Shown here: positions 47,946 to 55,397 of the stretch, one piece after another
Position numbering within the stretch: position 1 is the first letter of the stretch
Layout of the letters: each line of letters begins with the position of its first letter
Assembly: GCA_017619755.1 (NCBI GenBank)
Contig: JAFZRU010000014.1
Location: 1 to 64,000 of the forward strand
Source: Prevotella sp.
GTDB taxonomy: Bacteria > Bacteroidota > Bacteroidia > Bacteroidales > Bacteroidaceae
Direction of reading: 5' to 3'
DNA length: 64,000 bases
Translations under genes and position numbers: made by a program
Notes under the pieces: generated by a model
Told to the model about the DNA's origin: nothing
Seen by the model: the letters and a program-made list of their open reading frames with translations, nothing else
Database searches by the model: none

Positions 47946-47974
47946 AAACGCTTATCTATCTTTGCTTTTATATA

Positions 47975-48739
47975 TTATAGGATGCGGCGGCGGAACTCTG
48001 CGCAGCAGATGGCGGTGGCCACGGCAACGTTGAGACTTTCGGCTGTGGCGCGACCGGGTGGATGAGGAGGGATGAACAGACGGTGGGTGAGGCACTTGCG
48101 AAGGGAGGGACTGAGACCCAAACTTTCGTTGCCCATCAACAAAAGGCCATGGTTGAAAAGTTCGGACGTGTAAAGGTTGTCGCCGTCGAGAAGGGTGCCA
48201 TAAACCGGGGTGCAGGGGGGGAGGTGGGTCACAAGGGCGAACAGGTCGGTGGGGATGACGCGTACGCGGGCAAGACTGCCCATCGTGGCTTGGACCACCT
48301 TGGGACTGAAGGCATCGGCGTTGTCGGTGCTGCAAAACACGGTGTCAATACCAAACCAGTCGGCAATGCGGATGATGGTGCCGACATTCCCGGGGTCGCG
48401 AACGCCGTCGAGGCCAAGACAGAGGCTGGATGTCACCTGGGAGATGCTATGCTCTAAGGACTCTTCTTCCACCGGGAGGTGGAAGACGCCGAGCACTTGC
48501 TGGGGATGCTGAAGGAAACTGAGGCGTTGCAACTCTTCGTCGCTCACAACCACAGTCTCTACATCTACATCGTGATGGTTGGCTGCCCATTCCGAAGTGC
48601 AATAGAATGTCTCGGACTGAAAAGCCGACAATAGTTCGCCGACCACCTTGGGACCTTCGCCGACAAACAAGCCTGACGACTGGCGGTGCTTCTTCTGCTC
48701 CAGACGACGGAGGTTCTTGATGAGGTTTTTGCTTATCAT
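47975..48739 (-). CDS. TrmH/SpoU-family RNA 2'-O-methyltransferase
   Basis: From the ATG at 48739 the product has 254 residues; one at 48748 is also in frame. The N-terminal substrate-binding part starts ISKNLIKNLRRLEQKKHRQS, then GLFVGEGPKVV. The SPOUT knot motifs are LGLDGVRDPGNVGTIIRIAD (motif 1), LLMGNESLGLSPSL (motif 2) and ESLNVAVATAICCAEFRRRI (motif 3). It methylates ribose 2'-OH in rRNA or tRNA using S-adenosylmethionine. The exact site is unknown (RlmB-, TsnR- or TrmH-like). Confidence 0.88.
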   Translation of the reverse strand: MISKNLIKNLRRLEQKKHRQSSGLFVGEGPKVVGELLSAFQSETFYCTSEWAANHHDVDVETVVVSDEELQRLSFLQHPQQVLGVFHLPVEEESLEHSISQVTSSLCLGLDGVRDPGNVGTIIRIADWFGIDTVFCSTDNADAFSPKVVQATMGSLARVRVIPTDLFALVTHLPPCTPVYGTLLDGDNLYTSELFNHGLLLMGNESLGLSPSLRKCLTHRLFIPPHPPGRATAESLNVAVATAICCAEFRRRIL

Positions 48740-48770
48740 GATGCACATCCAGGGATTCCCAAAGACTTCT

Positions 48771-48812
48771 TAGGATATCTTAGGAGTTCCGATGACTGCC
48801 TAAGATATCCTA
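48771..48812 (-). terminator. 14-bp perfect hairpin before the methyltransferase gene
   Basis: TAGGATATCTTAGG (48771-48784), 14-base loop, CCTAAGATATCCTA (48799-48812). It lies between the coiled-coil gene and the methyltransferase gene. There is no U-tract, so it may be an attenuator or a repeat piece. Confidence 0.45.
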
Positions 48813-48844
48813 TTGTCTCCCTATTCCTCCCTATGTCTCTCTAC

Positions 48845-49285
48845 TCACATGTTATTCAACTCTTTCAAGGCTTTTGATTTTTTCTTCTCTGCCTTGATGC
48901 GGTCTTTCTCTGCCTTGTCGGCTTGCTTTTGGAGCTTTTCTTTCTTCTTCAGCTCCTTCTGATGTCTTTTGGCTTCTTTCTCAGCCTCCTTGGCTTTCTT
49001 TTCAGCATTCTTTTGCTCTTTTTTAGCCTCTTTTTGAGCTTTGTCAGCCTCCTTTTGGGCCTTGTCCAACTCCTTCTGTCTCTTTTCGGCTTCTTTTTGT
49101 GCCTGGATGGCTTTCTCTTTCTCCTCCTGGGCTTGTCTCATTTGTGCCTCACGGGCTTTTTGCTGCTCAGGGGTGAGTTCGCCTTGCTGGGTGATGCCGG
49201 TGGAAGGTACTTCGGTCTGTGCGCTGACGTGGACGTTGCAGAACAGCACGGCCAGCAGCATGATCATCATGGTTTTAATTTTCAT
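48845..49285 (-). CDS. Exported Lys/Glu/Ala-rich coiled-coil protein
   Basis: The product has 146 residues with a signal peptide (MKIKTMMIMLLAVLFCNVHVSAQ). From about residue 36 to 140 it is one unbroken charged helix of short repeats of the kind EKEKAIQAQKEAEKRQKELD and AEKKAKEAEKEAKRHQKE. Such small periplasmic coiled coils are common in Bacteroidota, but their role is unknown. Candidates are a spacer or binding protein at the peptidoglycan. No partner is evident. The composition is so biased that similarity to other coiled coils says little. Confidence 0.6.
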   Translation of the reverse strand: MKIKTMMIMLLAVLFCNVHVSAQTEVPSTGITQQGELTPEQQKAREAQMRQAQEEKEKAIQAQKEAEKRQKELDKAQKEADKAQKEAKKEQKNAEKKAKEAEKEAKRHQKELKKKEKLQKQADKAEKDRIKAEKKKSKALKELNNM

Positions 49286-49314
49286 ATTCGTTGGTTTTAG
49301 GGTTTACTATGATG

Positions 49315-49322
49315 CAAAAGTA
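49315..49322 (-). promoter_or_regulatory. -7 box for the coiled-coil gene
   Basis: TACTTTTG on the minus strand, 30 bases before the ATG, with CTTG 17 bases further upstream. Confidence 0.35.
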
Positions 49323-49393
49323 ACAAAAAAATGCCGTTCCAAGATTATTTGGGTCATTATTTTCACTTTTTTTGTCCTTTTTTTACCACTAAG

Positions 49394-49556
49394 TAACAGC
49401 TCTGTCATACTAATGCTCATCGGGATTTGTAATCCCGATGTGTTGAATATCAGGATTTTTAATCCGAAAATCGCATTACAAATGCTTATATTCAATGCGG
49501 TCGGATTGCAAATCCGACCGAGCGTCGCACTCATTTGAATGATGACTGAGCTGTTA
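49394..49556. mobile_element. MITE-like element with 15-bp terminal inverted repeats and internal hairpins
   Basis: The ends TAACAGCTCTGTCAT (49394-49408) and ATGACTGAGCTGTTA (49542-49556) are inverted repeats with one mismatch. ACTAA flanks both sides (49388-49392 and 49560-49564), as a target duplication would. Inside are four hairpins of the form nnATT-3 bases-AATnn, at 49419-49439, 49453-49465, 49473-49485 and 49498-49520. An inner stem TTGAATAT/ATATTCAA (49443-49450, 49488-49495) encloses the middle two. There is no coding sequence. The right flank overlaps the stop codon of the next lysozyme gene. Confidence 0.65.
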
Positions 49557-49560
49557 TCTA

Positions 49561-50361
49561 CTAATCAAGGAGGATGTCTCGAAGGGTGGTGCCGTTGTCG
49601 AACTTGTCCAAGTCCACATGGCCGGAGATGCCGTTGATGCTGCCTTTCTCAGTAAACTGCCAGATGTTATGCTTCCCAGGGCCGTGGAGGGAGGGGGTGG
49701 ACTTGCCATAACGGGCGATGAAAATGAAATACTTGTTGAACTCTGGGGCCAGCATCTTATTGTAAAAGCCGTATTGGCTGTAGAGCAAAGGGTATTTGCC
49801 GTACTCTTGTTTCACCAACTGCATGAACTCGTCGAGACGCTGCTGAAGGTCGCTGCGGCTAAGGCCACGAACGCCTGATTCCTCCACATCGACCATGGGC
49901 AGGAGGTCCTGCTCGCTTTTCTTCACATGGTGTCGGAAATGCTCGAACTGCTCCTTGGCAGGACGACGGGAGGTGAAGAAATGATAGCTGCCCGTGCGGA
50001 TGCCGGCTTGACGGGCTCCCTTGATGTTGCGCTTGTAGTTGCGGTCCACCAATGACGCCCCCTCTGTTGCCTTGACATAGACAAACTGTATCTGCTTGTC
50101 GGTTGCCACTTTCTCCCAGTTGATCTTGCCTTGGTATTTCGACACGTCGATGCCGTCGTAGGAGTTGCCGGAAGGAGAGGGGGAGGAGGAGATCAGTGAT
50201 AAGGGGAAGTGGGGAAAGAGGGCGTGGATGATGGCCGTCACCACCACCACGGCTGCAAGCCACTTCAATAAAAGGGATGCCTTGCGTTTAAAAGTCTTCT
50301 TCCACTTGGCAGTGGAGGAGGTGCGCTTCTTTCGCTTCTTTCGGGGTTGGCGGCTCGTCAT
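49561..50361 (-). CDS. Membrane-anchored GH25 lysozyme
   Basis: The product has 266 residues. A very basic cytoplasmic head (RQPRKKRKKRTSS, KTFKRKASLLLKW) is followed by one membrane span (LAAVVVVTAIIHALF), a Ser/Pro linker, and the GH25 domain from about residue 67. Motifs are YDGIDVSKYQGKINWEKV (catalytic Asp), VYVKATEGASLVD, GSYHFFTS, LPMVDVEESG (Asp-x-Glu pair) and WQFTEKGSINGISGHVDLD. It cuts peptidoglycan glycan strands while tethered to the inner membrane. It overlaps the amidase gene by 4 bases (ATGA type), so the two cell-wall enzymes are made together. Its 3' end borders the MITE-like element. Confidence 0.9.
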   Translation of the reverse strand: MTSRQPRKKRKKRTSSTAKWKKTFKRKASLLLKWLAAVVVVTAIIHALFPHFPLSLISSSPSPSGNSYDGIDVSKYQGKINWEKVATDKQIQFVYVKATEGASLVDRNYKRNIKGARQAGIRTGSYHFFTSRRPAKEQFEHFRHHVKKSEQDLLPMVDVEESGVRGLSRSDLQQRLDEFMQLVKQEYGKYPLLYSQYGFYNKMLAPEFNKYFIFIARYGKSTPSLHGPGKHNIWQFTEKGSINGISGHVDLDKFDNGTTLRDILLD

Positions 50362-50987
50362 TCGGTTGTGGCTTCCAATGAGTCAAGGGCGCTCTTCAGG
50401 GCGTCCATGAAACGAATGTATTCATGGGTGGAGAGGTCCACCTTGTCCTTGCAACGCTTCTCGGGGTGCTGGTGCATGAAGTTGTCGCGAACCATCTTGT
50501 GGGTCACGATGTTCTCCAACGGGATGTGGTGAGACGTGACAATGGGGAGCAGAAACTCCACGCCGCTCGCTATCTGGGCCGGTGTGAGTGGTGTTTGTGC
50601 CGTGTTGCCCTGAAACTCCAAGCCGATGCAGAACTTGTTGCAGCGTTCTCGCCCGTTGAGCATTGACAGACCGGCATGATATGTCACGGCTTCAATGGGG
50701 GCGAGGATGTAGCGCGTCCCATCGGTATCGACAACGGTATGGGAACTGACGCCACGAGGGCGCGTCAACTCTCGCAGCGCATCCTCCACAGAGGGAAGGG
50801 CCGTGTGGTGAAGGATGACACCCAGCACCTCGTTCACAGAGTCCGCCGCCACGTTGGGGGTGGGGTATGGCACCTCGGCAAAGCGGGTGGCTTCCTCGTC
50901 CTGGGCCACAGGCTCCTTGTTGCACGACAGCCACAAGAGACACGTCAGGAGTGCCAAAAAAGGCAACAATATCTTCTTCTTTTCCAT
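50358..50987 (-). CDS. N-acetylmuramoyl-L-alanine amidase (amidase_2) lipoprotein
   Basis: The product has 209 residues. A lipobox LLWLSC places the lipid-bearing Cys at about 22. The amidase_2/PGRP fold is shown by VLGVILHHTALPSVEDALRE (first zinc His), SSHTVVDTDGTRYILAP, AVTYHAGLS, CIGLEFQGNT and ENIVTHKMV with a late EKRCKDKVDLS replacing the common PGRKxDPG. It should cut the bond between muramic acid and the stem peptide in the periplasm. It is coupled to the GH25 gene by a 4-base overlap. A -7-like TAAATTTG lies at 51003-50996, but so close that the leader would be almost absent. Confidence 0.85.
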   Translation of the reverse strand: MEKKKILLPFLALLTCLLWLSCNKEPVAQDEEATRFAEVPYPTPNVAADSVNEVLGVILHHTALPSVEDALRELTRPRGVSSHTVVDTDGTRYILAPIEAVTYHAGLSMLNGRERCNKFCIGLEFQGNTAQTPLTPAQIASGVEFLLPIVTSHHIPLENIVTHKMVRDNFMHQHPEKRCKDKVDLSTHEYIRFMDALKSALDSLEATTE

Positions 50988-51115
50988 TTTCGCTGCAAAT
51001 TTACGAATTTTATGAGAATTTGAGGACTTTCCTACACAAAATCGCTACACATGGAAGAGGATAACAGCATCATTTCATAAAATAATGGTTGACAATGCAA
51101 ATTTATTATGGATTA

Positions 51116-51147
51116 TTTGCAAAATCCATTCCAATCATGTATCTTTG
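51116..51147 (+). promoter_or_regulatory. Promoter for the GH5 gene
   Basis: TTTG (51116-51119), 20 bases, TATCTTTG (51140-51147). It gives a leader of about 60 bases and matches the consensus fully. Confidence 0.75.
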
Positions 51148-51216
51148 CCTATCCTTTGGAAAAACATGAGTATGACACCTGAATGAGAATGATTTCACCT
51201 TAAAAATATCAACTCG

Positions 51217-52365
51217 ATGAAAAAACTCTTTAGTACACTCGCGGCATGTCTTGCCGCAGTATTCCTGCTCACATCATGCGGCGGGGAGAACAAGGAAACC
51301 AACGTGAACAACTTCCGCATCAAGCGAGGAACCAACCTCAGTCACTGGCTGTCACAGTCGGAAGAAAGGGGCGAGGCTCGTCAGGCTCACATCCAGGAGG
51401 ACGACTTCGAGCGGTTGGAGCAACTCGGCTTCGACTTCGTGCGCATTCCCATCGACGAGGTGCAGTTCTGGGACGAGGAGGGAAACAAGCTGGATGAGGC
51501 ATGGCAACTCCTCGACAATGCGCTCAAATTGGCGAGAAAGCACAATCTCAGGGCCATCATCGACCTCCACATCATCCGCTCGCATTATTTCAATGCCGTC
51601 AATGAGGAAGGAAAGAACGCCAACACCCTCTTCACCTCGGAGGAGGCGCAACAGGGACTCATCAACCTGTGGTACCAACTCTCCGACGCTTTCAAGGACT
51701 ACGACAACGACTGGGTGGCATACGAGTTCATGAACGAACCCGTGGCGGAGGACCACGAGCAGTGGAACCAGTTGGTGGCAAAAGTGCACAAGGCCCTCAG
51801 AGAAAGGGAGCCGCAAAGGACACTCATCGTGGGTTCCAACAGGTGGCAGGGATATGAGACGATGAAATACCTCAAAGTGCCGGAGGGCGACAAGAACATC
51901 ATCCTCTCCTTCCACTACTACAACCCTATGCTGTTGACACACTATGGCGCGTGGTGGACACCCCTCGGGAAATACAAGGGGAAAATCAACTACCCGGGCG
52001 TCCTCATCACCAAGGAGGACTACGACGCCGCTCCCGACAGCATCAAACCACAACTCGAACCTTTCCTCACGCAGGAATGGAACATCGACAAAATCAAGGC
52101 TGACTTCAAGGATGCCATCGACGTGGCCGCCAAATATGGCTTGCAACTCTTCTGCGGGGAGTGGGGCGTTTACGAACCCGTGGACCGCGAACTGGCCTAC
52201 AAATGGACGAAGGACATGCTCCAGGTCTTCGACGAGTTCAACATCGCATGGACCACATGGTGCTACGATGCCGACTTCGGTTTCTGGGACCAAGCCAAGA
52301 ACGACTACAAGGACAAGCCCCTCGTGGACATCCTGATGTCGGGCAAGAAATTGGGTGACGAATAA
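51217..52365 (+). CDS. GH5-family glycoside hydrolase lipoprotein
   Basis: The product has 382 residues with a lipobox FLLTSC (Cys about 21). The (beta/alpha)8 barrel of GH5 is recognised by RGTNLSHWL, FVRIPIDEVQFWDEEG, RAIIDLHIIRSH, the acid/base Glu174 in YEFMNEPVAED, IVGSNRWQG, SFHYYNP and the nucleophile Glu315 in LFCGEWGVYEP. It cuts beta-1,4-glucan, mannan or a related chain; the subfamily is not clear. Being a lipoprotein, it is likely on the cell surface or in the periplasm. It is a single gene between its own promoter and terminator. Confidence 0.88.
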   Translation: MKKLFSTLAACLAAVFLLTSCGGENKETNVNNFRIKRGTNLSHWLSQSEERGEARQAHIQEDDFERLEQLGFDFVRIPIDEVQFWDEEGNKLDEAWQLLDNALKLARKHNLRAIIDLHIIRSHYFNAVNEEGKNANTLFTSEEAQQGLINLWYQLSDAFKDYDNDWVAYEFMNEPVAEDHEQWNQLVAKVHKALREREPQRTLIVGSNRWQGYETMKYLKVPEGDKNIILSFHYYNPMLLTHYGAWWTPLGKYKGKINYPGVLITKEDYDAAPDSIKPQLEPFLTQEWNIDKIKADFKDAIDVAAKYGLQLFCGEWGVYEPVDRELAYKWTKDMLQVFDEFNIAWTTWCYDADFGFWDQAKNDYKDKPLVDILMSGKKLGDE

Positions 52366-52384
52366 CCCTCAATAAACAATCGAA

Positions 52385-52410
52385 GCCCCCGGAAATCTTT
52401 TTCCGGGGGC
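52385..52410 (+). terminator. Terminator after the GH5 gene
   Basis: GCCCCCGGAAA (52385-52395), loop TCTT, TTTCCGGGGGC (52400-52410): an 11-bp stem. The U-tract after it is weak (ACATTAA). Confidence 0.7.
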
Positions 52411-52430
52411 ACATTAACACCTAAAACAAA

Positions 52431-53048
52431 ATGAAGAAATTATTGTCAATTTGCTTTTGCTTCGCCTTTTGCTCCGGCATGATGGCGCAAGGAACGGTGC
52501 AGCTGCCGCAGCCTGATGTCGCCAAACTTTCCATGCCCCTTGGAGAAGCACTGAAAACCCGCAGGTCCTATCGAGAATACAACAAGAAGGAAATCGACTT
52601 GGCCACGCTCTCCACCTTGCTGTGGGCTGCCACGGGCATCAGCGACCCGGCCACAGGGAAAATCACTGCACCGTCGGCCATCAACATGCAGGACATCAAA
52701 GTATATGTCTGCACGGAGAAAGGCGTGTGCCTCTATGACCAGAAGGCCAACACACTCGTTCCCTTCTCAGACAAGAACATCATCGACGCGCTTGTCGCTG
52801 GACAGCAGTTCGTCAAGGATGCCCCCGTGACACTCCTCCTCGTCAGCGACCAAAGCAATGCACGAAGGAAAAACGCGCATTTTGGGGACATCGACACGGG
52901 ATATGTCTCACAAAACATCTACTTGGCATGCACCGCCCTCGGTCTCAAAACCGTCGCCAGGGCCATGATGGACCAAAACGCCATACGTGAAGCCCTCCAT
53001 TTCAGTGAAGACATCATCATTGAACTCAATCACCCCATCGGATATTAA
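52431..53048 (+). CDS. Exported nitroreductase-family protein
   Basis: The product has 205 residues. A signal peptide (MKKLLSICFCFAFCSGMMAQ) is unusual for this FMN enzyme family. The nitroreductase fold is shown by LGEALKTRRSYREYNKKEI, LSTLLWAATGISD, TAPSAINMQDIKVYV, FVKDAPVTLLLVSD, and DTGYVSQNIYLACTALGLKT. The C-terminus is GY, as in related SagB-type proteins. It probably uses FMN in the periplasm to reduce a quinone, nitro- or thiol compound; the substrate is unknown. A terminator separates it from the GH5 gene, so its promoter should be near 52410, but none is clear. Confidence 0.82.
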   Translation: MKKLLSICFCFAFCSGMMAQGTVQLPQPDVAKLSMPLGEALKTRRSYREYNKKEIDLATLSTLLWAATGISDPATGKITAPSAINMQDIKVYVCTEKGVCLYDQKANTLVPFSDKNIIDALVAGQQFVKDAPVTLLLVSDQSNARRKNAHFGDIDTGYVSQNIYLACTALGLKTVARAMMDQNAIREALHFSEDIIIELNHPIGY

Positions 53049-53068
53049 CCCCTCCCAACCATCACTCC

Positions 53069-53106
53069 ACAAGCGAGGTGCGGCTTCATGGCCACATCTC
53101 GCTTGT
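53069..53106 (+). terminator. Terminator-like hairpin after the nitroreductase gene
   Basis: ACAAGCGAGGTG (53069-53080) pairs with CATCTCGCTTGT (53095-53106) with one G-T wobble: a 12-bp stem. Confidence 0.6.
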
Positions 53107-53113
53107 CCCGTTT

Positions 53114-53132
53114 GTTGCTGTATCACAGCAAC
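53114..53132 (+). terminator. Hairpin GTTGCTGT-ATC-ACAGCAAC
   Basis: A perfect 8-bp stem with a 3-base loop follows the first hairpin by 7 bases, with CATTTTGC after it. Its core GCTGTATCACAGC is the same as that of the hairpin at 13681-13699. The outer base pairs have changed in a compensating way. Confidence 0.5.
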
Positions 53133-53159
53133 CATTTTGCAAAAAAATCTTCAAAAATC

Positions 53160-53191
53160 TTTGTCAGAATGAAATAAAAACGCTATTTTTG
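53160..53191 (+). promoter_or_regulatory. Promoter for the tetR-fabG-rluA unit
   Basis: TTTG (53160-53163), 20 bases, TATTTTTG (53184-53191), about 48 bases before the ATG at 53239. It is a full consensus match. Confidence 0.75.
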
Positions 53192-53238
53192 CACACGCAA
53201 TGGGCATTGTGCAAAAAAGTGCCCCAAAACTGAGCATC

Positions 53239-53832
53239 ATGTCTATCTCAAAAACACGTCAGACGCTTGTCGATGTGGCCAGAAGGCTCTTCGCCAAGCA
53301 AGGGTTGGAGAATACCACCATGAATGATATCGCCGTTGCCTCCGGCAAGGGGAGAAGGACTTTATATACCTATTTTAAAAGCAAGGATGACATCTATTCC
53401 GCCGTCATTGAGTCTGAATTGGAACGTCTCTCCGACAAACTCGACGAGGTGGCAGCGAAGAAAATACAGCCCCAGGACAAGATCATCGAACTCATCTACA
53501 CCCACCTCAATATGATCAAGGAGACCGTGGTGAGAAATGGCAACCTGCGTGCTGAGTTCTTCAGAAACATCTGGACCGTGGAGAAAATCAGGAAGCATTT
53601 CGACGAGGATGAGATACAGCTCTTCAGAAAGGTATATGCCGAGGGAAAGGCTGACGGGGAATTCGACATCGAGAACGTGGAGCTGGTGGCGGACATCACC
53701 CATTACTGCATCAAGGGCCTCGAGGTGCCATACATCTACGGGCGCTTGGGAAGGGGGCTCACGGAGGAGACCAGTAGGCCGCTCGTGGCCAAGGTCGTAT
53801 ATGGAGCTCTCGGCAAGAGCATCACCAAGTGA
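53239..53832 (+). CDS. TetR-family transcriptional regulator
   Basis: The product has 197 residues from the ATG at 53239; the frame extends 39 bases upstream over a GC-poor leader. The DNA-binding part is typical: KTRQTLVDVARRLFAKQGLE, TTMNDIAVASGKGRRTLYTYFKSKDDIYSAVI. The C-terminal ligand domain is helical (KIIELIYTHLNMIKETVV) with no known specificity. It begins a unit with fabG 27 bases downstream, so control of fatty-acid or envelope genes is plausible; the effector is unknown. Confidence 0.88.
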   Translation: MSISKTRQTLVDVARRLFAKQGLENTTMNDIAVASGKGRRTLYTYFKSKDDIYSAVIESELERLSDKLDEVAAKKIQPQDKIIELIYTHLNMIKETVVRNGNLRAEFFRNIWTVEKIRKHFDEDEIQLFRKVYAEGKADGEFDIENVELVADITHYCIKGLEVPYIYGRLGRGLTEETSRPLVAKVVYGALGKSITK

Positions 53833-53859
53833 CTTTTCTTATTATTTTTTAATACGTTT

Positions 53860-54606
53860 ATGGATTTATTGAAAGGAAAGACCGCACTCATCACGGGGGC
53901 GGCACGCGGTATCGGAAAAGCTATCGCACTCAAATTCGCACAAGAAGGCGCCGACATCGCCTTCACCGACCTTGTCATCGACGAGAACGGAAAGGCTACC
54001 GAAGCGGAAATAGCCGCCCTCGGAGTCAAGGCAAAGGGCTATGCCAGCAACGCCGCCAACTTCGCTGAGACGGAAGAGGTGGTCAAGCAGATACATGCTG
54101 ACTTTGGCAGGATTGACATCCTCGTCAACAACGCGGGCATCACCAAGGACGGTCTCATGCTCCGTATGACGGAGCAGCAGTGGGACGCCGTCCTCACCGT
54201 CAACCTCAAGTCGGCATTCAACTTCATCCACGCCTGCACGCCCATCATGATGAGGCAGCGCGCTGGCTCCATCATCAACATGTCGTCGGTCGTCGGCGTG
54301 CATGGCAATGCAGGACAGTGCAACTACGCCGCTTCGAAGGCTGGCCTCATCGCTTTAGCCAAGAGCATTGGACAGGAGATGGGCAGCCGGGGAGTAAGGG
54401 CCAACGCCATCGCACCGGGATTCATAGAGACAGCCATGACGGCCCAACTGCCTGACGACGTGCGCAAGGAGTGGGTGGCCAAGATACCCCTGCGCAGGGG
54501 AGGAACCGTGGACGACATTGCCAACGTGGCCACTTTCCTCGCCAGCGACATGTCGTCGTATGTCACCGGACAGGTCATACAGGTGGACGGCGGCATGAAC
54601 ATGTAA
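53860..54606 (+). CDS. fabG: 3-oxoacyl-ACP reductase
   Basis: The product has 248 residues, the standard length. The NAD(P)-binding GAARGIGKAIAL, the structural LVNNAGITKDGLMLRM, the catalytic Ser in NMSSVVGVHGN and the Tyr-Lys pair in NYAASKAGLIALAKS are all present, as is the FabG end SDMSSYVTGQVIQVDGGMNM. It reduces 3-oxoacyl-ACP with NADPH in fatty-acid elongation. It sits between the TetR gene and the pseudouridine synthase, not in a fab cluster. Confidence 0.93.
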   Translation: MDLLKGKTALITGAARGIGKAIALKFAQEGADIAFTDLVIDENGKATEAEIAALGVKAKGYASNAANFAETEEVVKQIHADFGRIDILVNNAGITKDGLMLRMTEQQWDAVLTVNLKSAFNFIHACTPIMMRQRAGSIINMSSVVGVHGNAGQCNYAASKAGLIALAKSIGQEMGSRGVRANAIAPGFIETAMTAQLPDDVRKEWVAKIPLRRGGTVDDIANVATFLASDMSSYVTGQVIQVDGGMNM

Positions 54607-54620
54607 CGCAACACGACGAC

Positions 54621-55304
54621 ATGCAGATACTCTACGAAGACAACCACGTCGTCGTCGTACACAAGGAGAGCGGGGAGATCGTCCAAGGAGACAAAACGGG
54701 CGACACGCCGCTCTCCGAACTTGTGAAGGACTTCATCAAGGCGGAGCATGGGAAACCGGGGAACGTGTTCCTCGGCGTCGTCCACCGCCTTGACAGGCCC
54801 GTCGCAGGTGTCGTCGTCTTCGCCAAAACCTCCAAGGCCCTGACGCGCCTCAACGACATGTTCCGACAGGGCAAGGTGCGAAAAACATACTGGGCCATTA
54901 CGCAGGGCGCCCCGGAACCGCAACAGGGACGTGTGGAAGGGTGGCTCACACGCAACGAGAAGCAGAACAAGAGCTACATGCACGACAGGGAGAAGCCAGG
55001 GGCAAAAAAAGCCATCCTTAACTACAAACTCCTCGCACAGTCGCCGCGATACGCTCTCCTTGAGGTGGAACTGCTCACCGGCAGGCATCACCAGATCAGG
55101 TGCCAGCTCGCCGCCATCGGGCATCCCATCAAGGGGGATCTCAAGTATGGTGCGAAGAGGTCCAACCCCGACGGAAGTATCTCACTCCTCGCAAGGAAGG
55201 TGGAGTTCGAGCATCCCGTCTCCCATCAGCTCGTCTCCGTCACCGCTCCCGTCCCTGCCGACAACTTGTGGCAAGACTTGGAAAAGATGAAAAATGAAGG
55301 ATGA
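54621..55304 (+). CDS. RluA-family RNA pseudouridine synthase
   Basis: The product has 227 residues from the ATG at 54621, 14 bases after fabG. The catalytic motif HRLDRPVAGVVVFAKT carries Asp58. ILYEDNHVVVVHKESG starts it, and LLTGRHHQIRCQLAAIGHPIKGD is the RluA-type second motif. There is no S4 domain. It makes pseudouridine in rRNA or tRNA; the site is unknown (RluA- or TruC-like). Confidence 0.9.
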   Translation: MQILYEDNHVVVVHKESGEIVQGDKTGDTPLSELVKDFIKAEHGKPGNVFLGVVHRLDRPVAGVVVFAKTSKALTRLNDMFRQGKVRKTYWAITQGAPEPQQGRVEGWLTRNEKQNKSYMHDREKPGAKKAILNYKLLAQSPRYALLEVELLTGRHHQIRCQLAAIGHPIKGDLKYGAKRSNPDGSISLLARKVEFEHPVSHQLVSVTAPVPADNLWQDLEKMKNEG

Positions 55305-55330
55305 AAATATTAAAAAAAGGAGGAAAATCA

Positions 55331-55361
55331 TTTGCATGACGCAAAATTATTCGTAACTTTG
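55331..55361 (+). promoter_or_regulatory. Promoter for the NhaD-type antiporter
   Basis: TTTG (55331-55334), 19 bases, TAACTTTG (55354-55361), 36 bases before the ATG. Confidence 0.72.
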
Positions 55362-55397
55362 CAATGACGTAGCAACTTCTGCGAGATATCTTACCCT

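Noticed and set aside
48771-48845. The region before the coiled-coil gene as a fifth 9-bp array.
   Set aside because: CCTAT words recur at about 10-base spacing and irregularly; only the 14-bp hairpin is convincing.
48845-49285. The coiled-coil protein as a TolA- or cell-wall-linked protein.
   Set aside because: Similarity would rest only on Lys/Glu/Ala composition.
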